DNA of 64,000 bases from Castanea sativa (lineage: Eukaryota; Streptophyta; Magnoliopsida; Fagales; Fagaceae). The translations under genes and the position numbers were made by a program. The stretch is taken from NCBI RefSeq assembly GCF_040712315.1, contig NC_134014.1, forward strand, positions 36,879,634 to 36,943,633, in the 5' to 3' direction. Shown piece after piece: positions 47,411-59,102 of this stretch; the stretch's first letter is position 1; every line of letters starts with the position of its first letter. The notes under the pieces were generated by a model. It was given only the letters and a program-made list of their open reading frames with translations, was not told the DNA's origin and ran no database searches.

Positions 47411-49200
47411 TGTAGGTGACTAGTGAGGCCGAAGATCAAGGATCAGTGAATAGGCGAAGGTCGAGCCCAAGGTTACCAGGTTTAATTTAACCTATGTATG
47501 AGATGAGCCGATATATATGTCCATGTTTGATAACCTCGTCCTCGTGCCCAAAAAGGAAAGCTGGAAGCCCATTAGCTGTGTTCATGGGAACATCGATCAA
47601 AGGCTGAACTTATTTGTCCATGACCAACACAGTCCCGCCATGTTTGCCCATGATGGGATGGCAACACTTGTGTCCATTTTCGAACACAGTCAAAATTATG
47701 GCTATGACTAAGGAGCCACATTCCTCATAATAGTCGGTTCAGTCCTAGCCTATAAACAGGGCCCGCCCAATATGCTTTGAAGTTTAAGGCGATATATTTA
47801 AATGAGGTATTTTTGTTATTAATTAAATAATATTTAATTTGTTTTCAATATCAGAATTTTTATATAACAAAAAGGCATTTTTTTTATCTTGTATTTTTTT
47901 TTTTTTAAGAAATGCTAAAATTATAACAAATTTTACTAAAAAAACGTAATGAATGTGATTAATTACACTTCAAGAAAACAATAAACAAGTTTTTTTTTTT
48001 AAGAAACGATAATAAACAAGTATTTGAATAAATAATGTTAGGGATATTATAAATTTTACAACATGATACTTATAAAGATGATCACTAAGTAATTTAAAAA
48101 TGCATTTAATAAGTTGTTGACGTTTACAAATCATATTAATTATCACATCAATTTGTATAAAAGTTTTAAAGTAAAATTTATAATATTTTTCTATCTAAAT
48201 TATTTCTTGTAATTAGCAACACATATTTGTAAACCCTATGTATTTAAAATTGTAATATCTCTAGCATTACTCAATTCTTTAGTACTTCTTAAAAGTATAA
48301 GAAAAATGTAAAACTAATTTTTTTTTCCTATATCTAAAAAAAAAAAATATATATATATATATATATATCTTAAATTTTGCCCCAAAATTTGGGGGCCTTT
48401 CTCTACTAGGGGGTCCTAGGCGATTGCCTAAGTGGCCTAAGCCTAGGGCCAGCCCTGCCTATAAATGGACTCATCGTCGTAACAAGGAATGAGAAAAAAC
48501 AACTCCTTCGCACACGTCCCTTTCTGGAGGTTATTAACATGGCCATCGAAGGCTTCCTCATCACCTATTTCTTGATAACCTCTTTGATTCCCTTTATCCA
48601 CTTTTGCATGTGTTCAATGGTGTACACTAATGAGCCCAGCAATATCCTCGTCTAGAAGAGGGGTTATTGGACGAGGGAAGCATCTGCCTTTGTCTATTAG
48701 AGTACTTGTTGGACGAAGAAAAAGCCATTCACTCACAATCAATGATAAGGCATTACACAGTAGCAATAAGTCTCCTTACCGTTGGAGAGACAAAGATCCT
48801 CTAATTAACACCTCACGGAGGCATTACAGATACCACATTGAAGCCACCATTAAAACACCTCCAACAGCTAAGAGAAGGAAGCAAGTGTATATATATACAA
48901 GCACCTCAGGACCTGGAGAGGTACTTAGTTCTAACAAAAATACTTTGGTATTTTGATATTAAGTTCTTTTTCCTCTCTCAGTTGTCTGATTTTATCATCG
49001 GAGGCGTTGCGGCAGGCACCACACCGGTGATCTCTACTTCTTCCGCCCATTATTTATTCTTGCAAGACTCTTGGCAATCTTAGACAGCTCTCCCTCTAGA
49101 CGATCATTTCAACTAACGATTTCAGCATCATCGTACACAAAGTAGTTTGGTGTGGTTTTGGGTCATATTTATCACTGCACCCCAGTGCTTTTTGCCCAAA
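47411..49200 (+). mobile_element. LTR-like remnant interrupted by a hAT element
   Basis: Sequence on both sides of the hAT insertion reads as one promoter-like unit: cctagcctataaa left of the insertion and cctataaatggactcatcg right of it. The flanking composition (frequent cgatcaaagg, cctcgtc, gttggacgaag motifs) resembles a gypsy-type LTR. Ends and TSD could not be set. Confidence 0.35.
47757..48457. mobile_element. Non-autonomous hAT element with exact 8-bp TSD
   Basis: Ends cagggcccgccc and, on the other strand, cagggctggccc. The duplication cctataaa is perfect (47749-47756 and 48458-48465). The interior is AT-rich, 701 bp in total, with no coding frame. Confidence 0.85.
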
Positions 49201-50058
49201 ACCCTTACCGCACTTACCTTAAATTGACCGATCATTGTGCAATTCAATGTGGTTTGATCATAGCTAACTAGGTTTATAGTCTTTTATTCTCATTTTGGGT
49301 TAGACTAGGTCAGCCTGAATGCCTTTCCCCCCCCCCCTTTGTTTTGGGTTGATTTAGAGTAACCCAATGGGTTTTTAATTGTGAAAGCTTTTAGTAATTT
49401 TTAATCATGGAAAAGTATATATTAAATATATAAAATACTAGTTATATATTATTAGGTGTGGCACAATACAATTTTTTTAATTTTTTTTGAAAACATAACC
49501 ACAAACTGCACCACATCTACAATCATGTGGTTCTTGCACCTCTACAAGGGTTGGTGATGCAATGGCCGCATTTGGCAATTAGTTTTGGTAGGTTTACGTG
49601 TAGTTGTGCAGTTAGAGCAAGTTTTTTGTATACTGCTAATGGGAGGTGATGGACAAAGTTTTCTTTCAAACTAGTTTGAAGAGATATCTTGCAACTCATT
49701 AAATGAGCCATTAATAAATCATCCGCATGAATTATATAAGCAAGTCACATGAGTCATTAAATCGGTAATTTAATTAAAAATACACAAATAATTTTATCAA
49801 CAATCACATAGTAGGTTGGCTGAAGGCAAACTTTTCTCTATGGGAGATTTTCTTTTATATTTTTTGTTCATGTTTTTTGTTTTTTTTGTTTTTTTGTGTG
49901 TACGTGTGTGTTTCTTAGCCGCGATTTAATTTAGTTATAATATTCAAACAATGTTTCATATTTCAATTGGATTTACGTAGAGATTACAATCTTAGTAGAC
50001 ATTTCACAGCCACGTCACTTGTAGAAATTGTTAGAAGGACAATATTCAAAACAAACTG
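49201..50058. other. Gene-free AT-rich stretch
   Basis: No gene or clear element seen. Confidence 0.4.
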
Positions 50059-50072
50059 AAACATTGGATATA

Positions 50073-50238
50073 CCACCGCTCCCCCTTGGTGCGATGGTCA
50101 CTCTACAAGTATAAATGCTTGTGGGGTGTGGGGGGGCAAAGACTAGGGTTCAAGTCTCCAAGAGGAAGTTTCACGCACATATACACTTAGATTAGGTTAA
50201 AGTAGAAATTCTATCTTATATAAAAAAATATAAAAAAA
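50073..50238 (+). mobile_element. tRNA-derived SINE with TSD
   Basis: A-box-like ttggtgcgatggtcactc, B-box gggttcaagtctcc, poly-A end, and direct repeats aacattggatat / aacattagatat (50061-50072 and about 50239-50250). Confidence 0.75.
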
Positions 50239-50547
50239 ACATTAGATATTCAGAAAAAGCGATAATTACAGTAAACCCACCTGTGGTATGCCCATTTGCA
50301 CTTTGCCTACCCGTGATTTAATCATTTACACTTTGCCCACCTGAAGTTAGTTCTGTTAGCTTTCCGTAACCCACCTCTCTGTTTGCCGTTAAAAAAACAA
50401 ATTTTTAGGCAAAAACAAATATAATAAGAATAAAAAAGTTAGGGTTTTTTACTGCGGAAGAACTTCTTATTGCTGACCCTTCAACAAACCATCCTTCATT
50501 TCTTTTAAAACCCCAAGTATCTCTAATTTTTGTTTACATCTTTGCCC

Positions 50548-50820
50548 TCATCTCCTTCCTTTAGTTTGAAGAAGCTGACTCGAATTGCGGATCTGGGTTT
50601 GGGTTTCGGTATGACCTCCAAATGTAGATCGAAGGCGACCCAATCGAAGGCCATGACGTCTTCGACTATGAGTAGAAATGGGGCGGCGGTGAGTTGGGCC
50701 ACTTGGTCCAAGGAGGACAAGCCGTTGAGAGCGTCGAGCCACGCCTTCACCTTCGATGGTTTAGCCTCATCTTTCACCTTGAACAGGACGATGTGTTCGA
50801 TGGCCTCGGACTCGAGCTGA
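50548..50820 (-). pseudogene. Captured fragment of a stress-response A/B-barrel (Dabb, UP3-like) gene
   Basis: The minus-strand frame reads EAIEHIVLFKVKDEAKPSKV, then ALNGLSSLDQVAQLTAAPF, then LIVEDVMAFDWVAFDL, and then KPRSAIRVSFFKLKEG. This order matches plant two-domain A/B-barrel proteins. The usual segment of about 40-50 residues between TAAPF and the IVEDVMAFDWVA block (with the HSRY...AHPSH landmarks) is missing, so the copy is internally deleted. Start, end and regulatory parts of the source gene are absent. Confidence 0.7.
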
Positions 50821-51040
50821 GATGATGGCCTCTCTACTATCTTGCGCGTGGGTGGAAGTGGGTTTCGGCGTGGATCGAAGTGGGTTTCGGCGTTGGGGCG
50901 TATCGGCGTGGATCGAAGTGGATCTTTCTTTCTCGTGGGTCAGAGTGGGTTTCGGCGTTGAGGCGTATCGACGTGGTGGGTTTCAGGTTGTTTCGGGTTT
51001 GTTTTGTGGTGGATGTGGGTTTTTGTTGGTGGTAACAGTG

Positions 51041-51205
51041 TGGATCGGAGGAAGGGGAAGGTTGTGTTGGTGTATCGGCATGGTGGGTTTCGGGTTGCCG
51101 TGGGTTGTTTTGTGGTGGCTGTGGGTTTGTATTGGTGGTGGCAGCGTGGGTCGGAGGAAGGGGAAGGTTGTGTTGGTGGTGGCTGTGGGTTTTCTCCCTC
51201 TTCAT
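51041..51205. repeat. Direct repeat (~106 bp offset) inside the Pack-MULE
   Basis: The block cggaggaaggggaaggttgt occurs twice, about 106 bp apart, each followed by gttggt and preceded by a G/T-rich stretch. Confidence 0.7.
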
Positions 51206-51945
51206 CTCTATCTCTTTGACTTCTCCCTCTCTTCAAACCCAACCCAGTCACGGCATCACCCACAATCCACCATCAACCAAAAACGTGTATGATTTTTGTA
51301 AATAACTGAAATTGTATGATAGGATTTTTATGAAATTAGAGTAGAGCAATTTCAAGTGTAGGATTTTTGTAAATATTTTTTAGGATTTGTGCGAATATGA
51401 AAATCTTATTTGTATTGATCGGCTCAAGACTATTCATACCAAAAACAAGTGTGTTCTTGAATCCAAGCTACAAAACTCCTTATTTGATCTTGTTTGTTTA
51501 AGTTTTTTTTTTTTTTTTTTTGTATTTAGAGGAGAGAGACATAAAACAGAAGATAAAATACATTTTTACCCTTAATTTTAACAGAGGTGGGTAACAGATG
51601 GGTAACGGATTGAAGTTCAGGTGAGCAAAGTGTAAATGATTAAACCACGACTAGGCAAAGTGAAAACGAGTCATACCTCAAGTGGGTTTACTGTAATTAT
51701 CCCTTAAAAAAAAAAAACTGAAACATTAGAGAATAAAATCAAAATTCTGAACATTATAGCAAAATCAAAATGATCTAAAACTTCTAGAGTGCAATTTACA
51801 CTTTAATCTCTCTTTCTCTACTATATATTCGGAAAAAAAAAAGCTTCAATTCATGTACCAATATATATCTATACAATGATAAATAAAAGACTAAAACAAA
51901 CGTTTCATAAAAATAAAAATAAAAGATTTGCCTTCTAAGTAGCTT

Positions 51946-52279
51946 GTTTTGATGGAAAGGAAGTAGAGTAGAGGGAGGGAGAGTGAGTTAAATTACTTTA
52001 TTTTGATTTTTTTTTTAAAAGAGGGGGAGTGACTCTAACTATTTCTAACCCCTCATTTTTAATTTCCTCAAATTATAGAGATTTGAAGGGAGGATATAGT
52101 ATAGAAATACTTGATCAAATGAATTACCAAATTTACTCTTACCATATTAACAAAATTACAAACTATGAAAATGTTAATTATTCTCCTCCTCCTTACTTAA
52201 TTTTAAAAGCATCTAAATAAGGTGGAGGATAATCATTTCCCTCTACTCTCCTCCCCTCTACTTTCCTTTCCCTCCAAAC
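51946..52279. mobile_element. Possible MITE
   Basis: The left end gttttgatggaaaggaagta is roughly inverted at the right (ctttcctttccctccaaac), each followed by purine- or pyrimidine-rich tracts. No TSD recognised; interior AT-rich. Confidence 0.35.
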
Positions 52280-53009
52280 TTCTAAACATAGCATAAAACT
52301 TTTTTTTTAATCTATGTAATATCGCAAATCTTCTTCATATATTTATTATTTCTCTTTTGTTGTCCATCAATCCCACTTATAACTTCTTCTCTCTAAAAAA
52401 TCTCAACTAAATTAATCCTCCTACCTAGTTGTTTTATTTTTAATGTGATGGTAAATTTCTGATTCATTGTCGATTATGGACTGTAAGAAACACATAGATG
52501 TGTGTTATGATTGTATAATAAAACTTGATCTTAGATATAAAATTAAGTAATGGCCCCCACTTTTTTTATTAAAAAAATGTACTACATAAATTATTAATGC
52601 ACTATTTTTATTTTCCTCATTTTACTCTTTTACCGTTAGTATCTCATTAAATCAAAGTGTGTTTAAGGTATATTTTCTAAAAAATAGATTTTTTTTAGGA
52701 TATAAACAATTGATGCATTATATTTTATGCATAATTTTAAACTACAAACACTTACAATTTAAACAATTTATTGATAACATCGCTATTAACATTTAATTTT
52801 ATAGAAATTTTGCAAGTATGAAGAATATAAGAAGAAAATGTAATCATTAGGGTTAATTTGTCAAAATTCATCTTCAATAAAAAGTTATTGAGTAAGGTTG
52901 TAACCTTATGCCACAACCAATTTCATAACTAAACTTTGTCCTTATTTTTTTCCCTTGTTACTCTTTTTTATTTGAGAGAGAGAGAGAGAGAGAGAGAGAA
53001 TCCCTTGTT
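52280..53009. other. Gene-free AT-rich stretch with GA microsatellite
   Basis: No gene. A GA run lies at about 52974-52999, just left of the solo LTR. Confidence 0.5.
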
Positions 53010-53014
53010 ACTCC

Positions 53015-53740
53015 TGTGGGGAGTAAGAGGACCCAAATGGGCATATGGGCCTTTGGACTGTAGCATGGAGGGCCGACCTGCCCCAGAATTGAACTCTACG
53101 AATTGGCCAATACGCCGAGGGTCCAAGGGTGCAGCTGAGGACGACCTTCTCCTCGGACAAGCCCAAGAGAATTCAAAGCTTCATTATGAAGGTCAAAGCA
53201 CAACTCTAGAAAGACTAATGGTTAAAGGGGGAAACTCTGAACCTTCTCGATACACCAGTGTTAAGGAAAATATCTAGAGCAAAGGCTGCCACCTCCGCAT
53301 TAAAGACTCTGCACCTACCTCCCTGGCCGCATTAATGGGGAAGTGACCCCTGAACAGTAGGGTAGAAACTTCTAGTCAAGGTCCCAAAAGGCATCTAAAA
53401 AAGGGGTATTTAAGGGGGAGGAAGGCTAAAGAAGGGGGGATCTCTCTTGCTCTCTCTCGCTTACTCTCTCTCTCTAAAGAAAAAGAAAAGAAATTAAGGA
53501 TTGTAACCTGTAAGAAAGAAAGAGAAATAATACAGAATTGGTCCTCGACTTACATCCGAGGAGGCCTATTTGCAATTAACAATTGTTATTCACAAGTGTT
53601 TGTAACTCTCAGGCTGTTGTCAAGTTCTCAGTACCTTTAACCTAGATTTCAAGCCCACACTCTACAAATTTTATTGTTTAAGGCTCATTGGGCCTGAGCC
53701 CATAATCTTCTTTGGGTCCAGGTGCAATTGTGCACTTACA
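53015..53740 (+). mobile_element. Solo LTR (726 bp) with 5-bp TSD
   Basis: Starts tgtggggagtaagagg and ends tgcacttaca. Perfect actcc duplication (53010-53014, 53741-53745). A TATA-like gtatttaaggg sits near 53405, followed by CT-rich sequence, which sets the orientation as plus. Confidence 0.85.
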
Positions 53741-54227
53741 ACTCCTATACCTTGTTACATATAAAAAATATCTATTCCCGTTAGTATTAGAAGATAGGGA
53801 TGTCAAAAATATACATAGAAGGAGCATGAATTGCCCATTAGTATTAGAAGATAGTGGTGTCAAAAAATTTCAGCTTGACGACTTTATCTCATGTGGGTTT
53901 TTCTCACTCTGATAAGTTAATGGGATGGACAATTGAGTTTTACATTCACCGCCTTCCCTGTACCAAGAGTCTCTCCCTCTCTTTATATATATATATATAT
54001 ATATGGACAAAGTTTAGCTCTAAAATAATTTTAAGTTATCTTATCTTACCCACGACATGACGATTTATAAAATTATATATATTATTTAAAAAAGTAATGT
54101 TATTCATTAAAAAATTCATGCAATTAAAACTATACATAGATGATATTATTAATTACTTCATAGTGACTTGGAGTAAGATGGCTCCAAATCAATTTAGAAA
54201 TAAGCTTTTTCCTTTAAACTACACACC

Positions 54228-54778
54228 AGGAGTGTGCATGGGTTGGGTTTAGGAAAATTTTCGACCTAACTCAACCTATCATAAGGGTTCAACCCAACTC
54301 AAACCAACCCACATGGATCGAGTTGGGTCGGTTGAACCTATGGATTGAACAATTATTTTATTATTACTATTATTAGGAAATTGAGAAAAATATATATCTC
54401 ACTTGCTAACTGAGTTGATAAAAAAAATATACATAAACTAGTATTCCAACTCAATTATAAACAAAATATATCGAACTAAGTTAATAAATAAAATATACAT
54501 GAACTAGTATCCCAACTTAGTTATAAACAAATAAGAGTGGAGTGAGAGAATGAGAGTAGAGAGAGAAATAAAATTGCAATGGGTTTTATATAGGAAAAGT
54601 AGAATAGGGAAAAAATAAATAAAAAATTATTAATTATATAATATAGTTTTAAATATATGTATATAATTTTAAAAATAAATATATAGGTGGGTTGGGTTGG
54701 GTTGGGTTAGGCGGGTTGTGATTGTTATGACTCAAACCCAACCCACTATTAAAAAATTTTCATAACCCAATACACACA
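54228..54778. mobile_element. hAT-like MITE, relative of the 62.5-kb copy
   Basis: Starts aggagtgtgcatgggttggg and ends with the inverted counterpart (cataacccaatacacacac), with the same gggttgggt-rich interior as 62497-63019. TSD not recovered, so the ends are approximate. Confidence 0.5.
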
Positions 54779-55558
54779 CATTTTATCTACAATTGTTTTT
54801 ATATATATTATATTGTCTTCATCCAAAACACTTGCTTAATATTTTTTAGAACCCTAAAACAAACCTCCCACTTTCACTTTCATCTATGCTTAAATTATTG
54901 CCTCATCTCACTAATAGGGGTGGCAAAATTGTACACGACCCACGAACTCAATGTAACACGACACGAAATTAGCAGGTTAGGGTTAAGGCCTGTTGATGAC
55001 AACTTTTTCACACCACGTGACTTTATTTCATTGGCAACCAGTACCACATCAACATTATCATGGATTTTGGGTAAATCTCTTTCAAAGCCCAAAAGAACCC
55101 ATATTTACACAAAAAGGCGTCAACGCCCATGGTCCAAAACTCATGGCAATATTATCTCATCAAAGCCCATGGTTCAAGCTCGTGGCATAACATCTCATTT
55201 TCAGCTCATGATCCAAGCTCATGAGTCTCATCAGGGAAATTTTGGAAGTCGTGGTTTGGAGGGCCAAGAAGTATGTTCAGTAAAGCTCTAGTGGTTCAAA
55301 GTTGATAAAGGAAAACATGTTACTTGACATGTCTTCCCCAATTCCCCGAACTCTGATGGGTCGGTGTGCAATAGGTAACATTTGGTAAGCCTCTCATATC
55401 ACATAACACTTAAAATGATAAAACTTCTCATACTCTTTACATAAAAATTAATGTTCATCATAAAATATAAGTTTAAAAATGTAATTATATTATTTCATAT
55501 AAATTATATCATTATTTTCATTTAAATCAATTCCAAGCACATGGCTAAATATATATTA

Positions 55559-55921
55559 GGGATAATTATAGATTGCTTACCTGTGGTTTAGCCCGAATTT
55601 AACTTACCCACCTGTGGTTTTATTTTGGACACTTTACCTACCCGTGATTCATTCCGTCCATGCTTCGTAACCCACCTCTAATTTTTCCGTTACTCTAGTA
55701 CGTTTCATCAAAAAATCAAATAAGAAATCAGATCAAACACTCCCCTCCCACACACTCTCTACGCTTGCTCACCCACTTGGGATCTTAGAGTAACAGAAAT
55801 AGGGGTGGGTTACGGAGCATAGACAGAATGAACCATCGGTGGGTAAAGTGTCAAAAATAAAACCACGGGTGGCTAAGTTAAATTCGGGCTAAACCACATG
55901 TGGATAATCTATAATTATCCC
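55559..55921. mobile_element. MULE-type MITE with 9-bp TSD
   Basis: Terminal inverted repeats of about 130 bp start gggataattatagattgc and its complement. Flanks tatatatta and tatatattg match at 8 of 9 (55550-55558, 55922-55930). Termini resemble those of the Pack-MULE at 50259-51703. Confidence 0.85.
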
Positions 55922-56670
55922 TATATATTGATATCTCATATCTAGCATTAAATGCTCTCCTTACTCTCCAAGATTTGGTTAAAATATAAAGAGACCATAA
56001 TTACATCTCTAAAATTTCATCAAATATCAACCAACTAGTTTATTATTTACCAAAATTATATATGGGCTAAACATATAATTTTTCAAAAGAGAGAAACTTA
56101 GCCAATAATACCAACAATAGTTCTAGCAGAAGCTGCAACAGCTCCAGCAGCAAGTGCAGTAGCTCCAGTAGTAACTACAGCAGCTCCAACAGTAGCTTAG
56201 GCAACTGATACATGTCTAAAAGTAATATCATCAACCCATTAATGCCCAATCCTAGCAGCTTGCTACCATACCCAAAGAAGCAAGGGTCCTATAAAAGAAA
56301 TCATACCATTTTAAGTCAAGATCCTTAGTGTTCAGCTGCAATACCAAAAATAGAAGGATCTCATAAAGGTTATATTACCATTTTTAGCCAAACCATGAAT
56401 TTAATGCTAAATATTTTCTTCCAGCAGAAGATGTCATTTAGATGACATCATCCAGCAGCTACTACTATAGAGCTGATAGCTCTAATAGCAGTTTCAACAG
56501 CATTAAAGACTCAAACTTTCTTCTTTTGGCTAAAAAATAAAAACCCACTAATGAAATCACTTACTTTGTCCAAAACTTTTCCTTATTTGCTAAATTTTCT
56601 TTCAACTAATTCTAATCTAGTAACATGCTTGATTCTATATAAAGAGGACAAAGCCACACATTAACATCAT

Positions 56671-57050
56671 TATCCATCCCTTTCTTATCCTCAATATTCT
56701 GAAACTTCATTCATTTTACTGTCATATCTCTAAACATCTCCATATCTTTCTTCATCTCTCTTACAAAATCTCTCTTCTTAAATAACACCTATTACACACA
56801 CTATCCATCCCTTTATCATCCTCAATATTCTGAAATTTCATTCATTTTGTTGTCATATCTCTAAATATCTCCATATCTTTCTTCATCTCTCTTACAAAAT
56901 CTCTCTTCTTAGATAACACCTATTACACACACTATCCATCCCTCTCTCATCCTCAATATTCTGACACTTCAATCATTTTGCTGCTATATCTCTAAACATA
57001 TCCATATATTTCTTTATTTCTCATACAAAATCTTCATTCTTAGAAAGCAA
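56671..57050. repeat. 131-bp tandem triplicate
   Basis: Copies start with tatccatccct at 56671, 56802 and 56933. Each continues with ctcaatattctga, then catatctctaaa and cttcatctctcttacaaaat (the third copy is more diverged and ends in agaaagcaaca). Confidence 0.9.
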
Positions 57051-58613
57051 CATAACCCATGACATAACACAAAAAACTATTATAGTAGCAGTTATAATCT
57101 CATGTATTTACTGTATTTAACCTTCATATTATCTATCTTATACTTCTATATATTTTACAAACACATTCCTCACAAAATATTCATACATACTTCTCATATA
57201 TCTTTAAACTCCATGTCTCACAAAGTAATTATATACAAGATCCATATTCAACAAAGTATCTACATATACTTCCTATACATATTATAAACACTATATCTCA
57301 CAAAACATATATATTTTTTCACCATCTTTATACATCTCAAAAGATATCAAACACTCTTCCAATAATATGTTACAAAAGCCCTTTTCATAGAAGGCATAAA
57401 ATCATAATGCTAAAAGTCATTTATATGAAAGACACAAAGTTATAGTTCTAAAAGCCCTTTTCATGGAAGGTAACATCACTCATATTTGACTAAAAACTAA
57501 AAGAGTATTGCATGGGGAAAATCATTTAAGTGCATGATAAATGGGATAAACTTAACCAACCAATGTACACAGCTGAACATATTTTCTCTCCTTCTAGTTG
57601 CACCCATTTTTCCCCTTCAATCAAGAAGTCGCCACAAAAGGACTCATAATATCATATTGTATCACTAGACTCATTTTATCATACTGCTGAAATGTTCTAA
57701 GTCCACTAATGTTATACGGCTATACTCACAAACTACGAAGATAAGTCATTATATCTTTTGCACCAAATTTACATTATTTAGTATATTTTATATTATCATT
57801 ATTGTACCGCTGTACTCATATTAATATGTCGCTGGAATGTTATCAGCTCACTAACGCTATACGGCCGAAGACACAAATCATATAAAGAATGAAGTGCTAC
57901 TATACAGCTGGAGTCAGAAACATAAAACATAAGTCAATGTTTTCTCCATTTTTGAAATGATATTATTGAGTATATGTTAACTTATTATCATTGTACTGCT
58001 GGATGCAAGTGACTTTAATATCATCTCACTATCTGGTAAAACATAGTCTCACTAATACTTCATTAATGAACATACATATTAATAAATTGATCTACTACCG
58101 TTGATATATAATATTCAGACATAAACCACCGATGAACATATATTATTTGGACATAAAACATTGCTGAACATACCTTATTTGGACATAGACCATTGCTGGA
58201 TATACCTTATTATATTGAACATGAACCATGAACCATGAACCGCAACTGGATATTGACTATTTTGGACTCATCCCATTACTGGACATATGATGCTTAATTA
58301 ATTACATTCTAATGGACATCACTTAACACACATAATAATAATGTTCAACTCACCATTTAATTAAAGCTATTATGCTAAACATATTATTTATTTATTTTAA
58401 TCATTATCATGATTCTAAGACTTTGGGCTTTATCTATTTTGTATGTTTAAAAATGCATCGGAAGCCATTGGTCTATGCAGCCCAATGTCGAGTTTCGGAT
58501 TGGACTCTCCAAAACAAATCCGGGTCTAGCAAAGTCACACCTCCAGCGGAAGACATGTGGCTATGCGCAAAAACCGCCACCGACAAGGCTTAATGAGTTC
58601 ATGTCACATTCTG
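57051..58613. other. Gene-free AT-rich DNA inside the split hAT element
   Basis: No supportable gene. The stretch has recurrent short motifs such as tatacggctatactcac and tggacataaacc, typical of decayed repeats. Confidence 0.4.
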
Positions 58614-59102
58614 GTTGACACAACAGACCCGTTTGATAAACAGATTAGGTTAGTGTTTAACCTGTGAAACCCATTTGACTCGTCTGATTCGTTTGATTAA
58701 ATGAAATTTTACCAATATACCCTTCAAACCTTTGGTATATAAACTTATTAATTGTTGTGGTTTATTTTCTTTGACATATCGTGATTGATTATTTATGATA
58801 TTGAGATATATTTTAGTTTTGAATGATTATTTGTGATGCAGTAACTCATTAATTCTGAATTTTATATTTAAAATATTTATTTGTTTGTTTTTTCATTATT
58901 ATTATTTTTTTCATTTTGATAAAATCTGATAAAGAGATTGACATGACTGATTTGTTTAATAAATGGATTGTGTTGGAGTTAAGGAATTTTGACATGTTTA
59001 ATAAATACGTCGAGTTAATGTTGACCCATATAGCCAGATATGCATGAGTTGAGACGACACGAACCCAATACGTGAACACGAGTTGCCACCTCTACTAACT
59101 AA

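Larger units (their letters stand above)
50259..51703. mobile_element. Pack-MULE-like element carrying an A/B-barrel gene fragment
   Basis: Terminal inverted repeats of about 130 bp: the left reads gataattacagtaaacccac and the right reads gtgggtttactgtaattatc, each continuing with tttgcccacct-type blocks and ending near gaggtgggt. The 9-bp flanks tcagaaaaa and ttaaaaaaa (50250-50258, 51704-51712) match at 7 of 9. The interior is GC-rich, unlike the surroundings, and contains a host gene fragment (50548-50820). No transposase is present. Confidence 0.75.
54915..59094. mobile_element. hAT element split by a 3.6-kb insertion
   Basis: Ends taggggtggcaa and, inverted, taggaggtggcaa-like (ttgccacctcta at 59083-59094). 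Flanks ctcactaa and ctaactaa (54907-54914, 59095-59102) match at 7 of 8. The left arm (to about 54990) and right arm (from about 58614) share acacgac/gttgac motifs. Between them is unrelated AT-rich DNA including a MULE MITE and a 131-bp triplicate; gttga occurs at both inner borders (54992-54996, 58614-58618). Confidence 0.55.

Noticed and set aside
50073..50238. Possible tRNA gene (A and B boxes present)
   Set aside because: No cloverleaf pairing seen; poly-A end and TSD show a tRNA-derived SINE.
50822..51292. A 156-codon frame rich in Gly/Val/Trp on the plus strand
   Set aside because: Low-complexity translation of G/T-rich tandem DNA inside the MULE; overlapping frames on both strands are equally open.
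57102..57287. A 61-codon Ile/Tyr-rich frame
   Set aside because: Composition artefact of AT-rich DNA with no motif.
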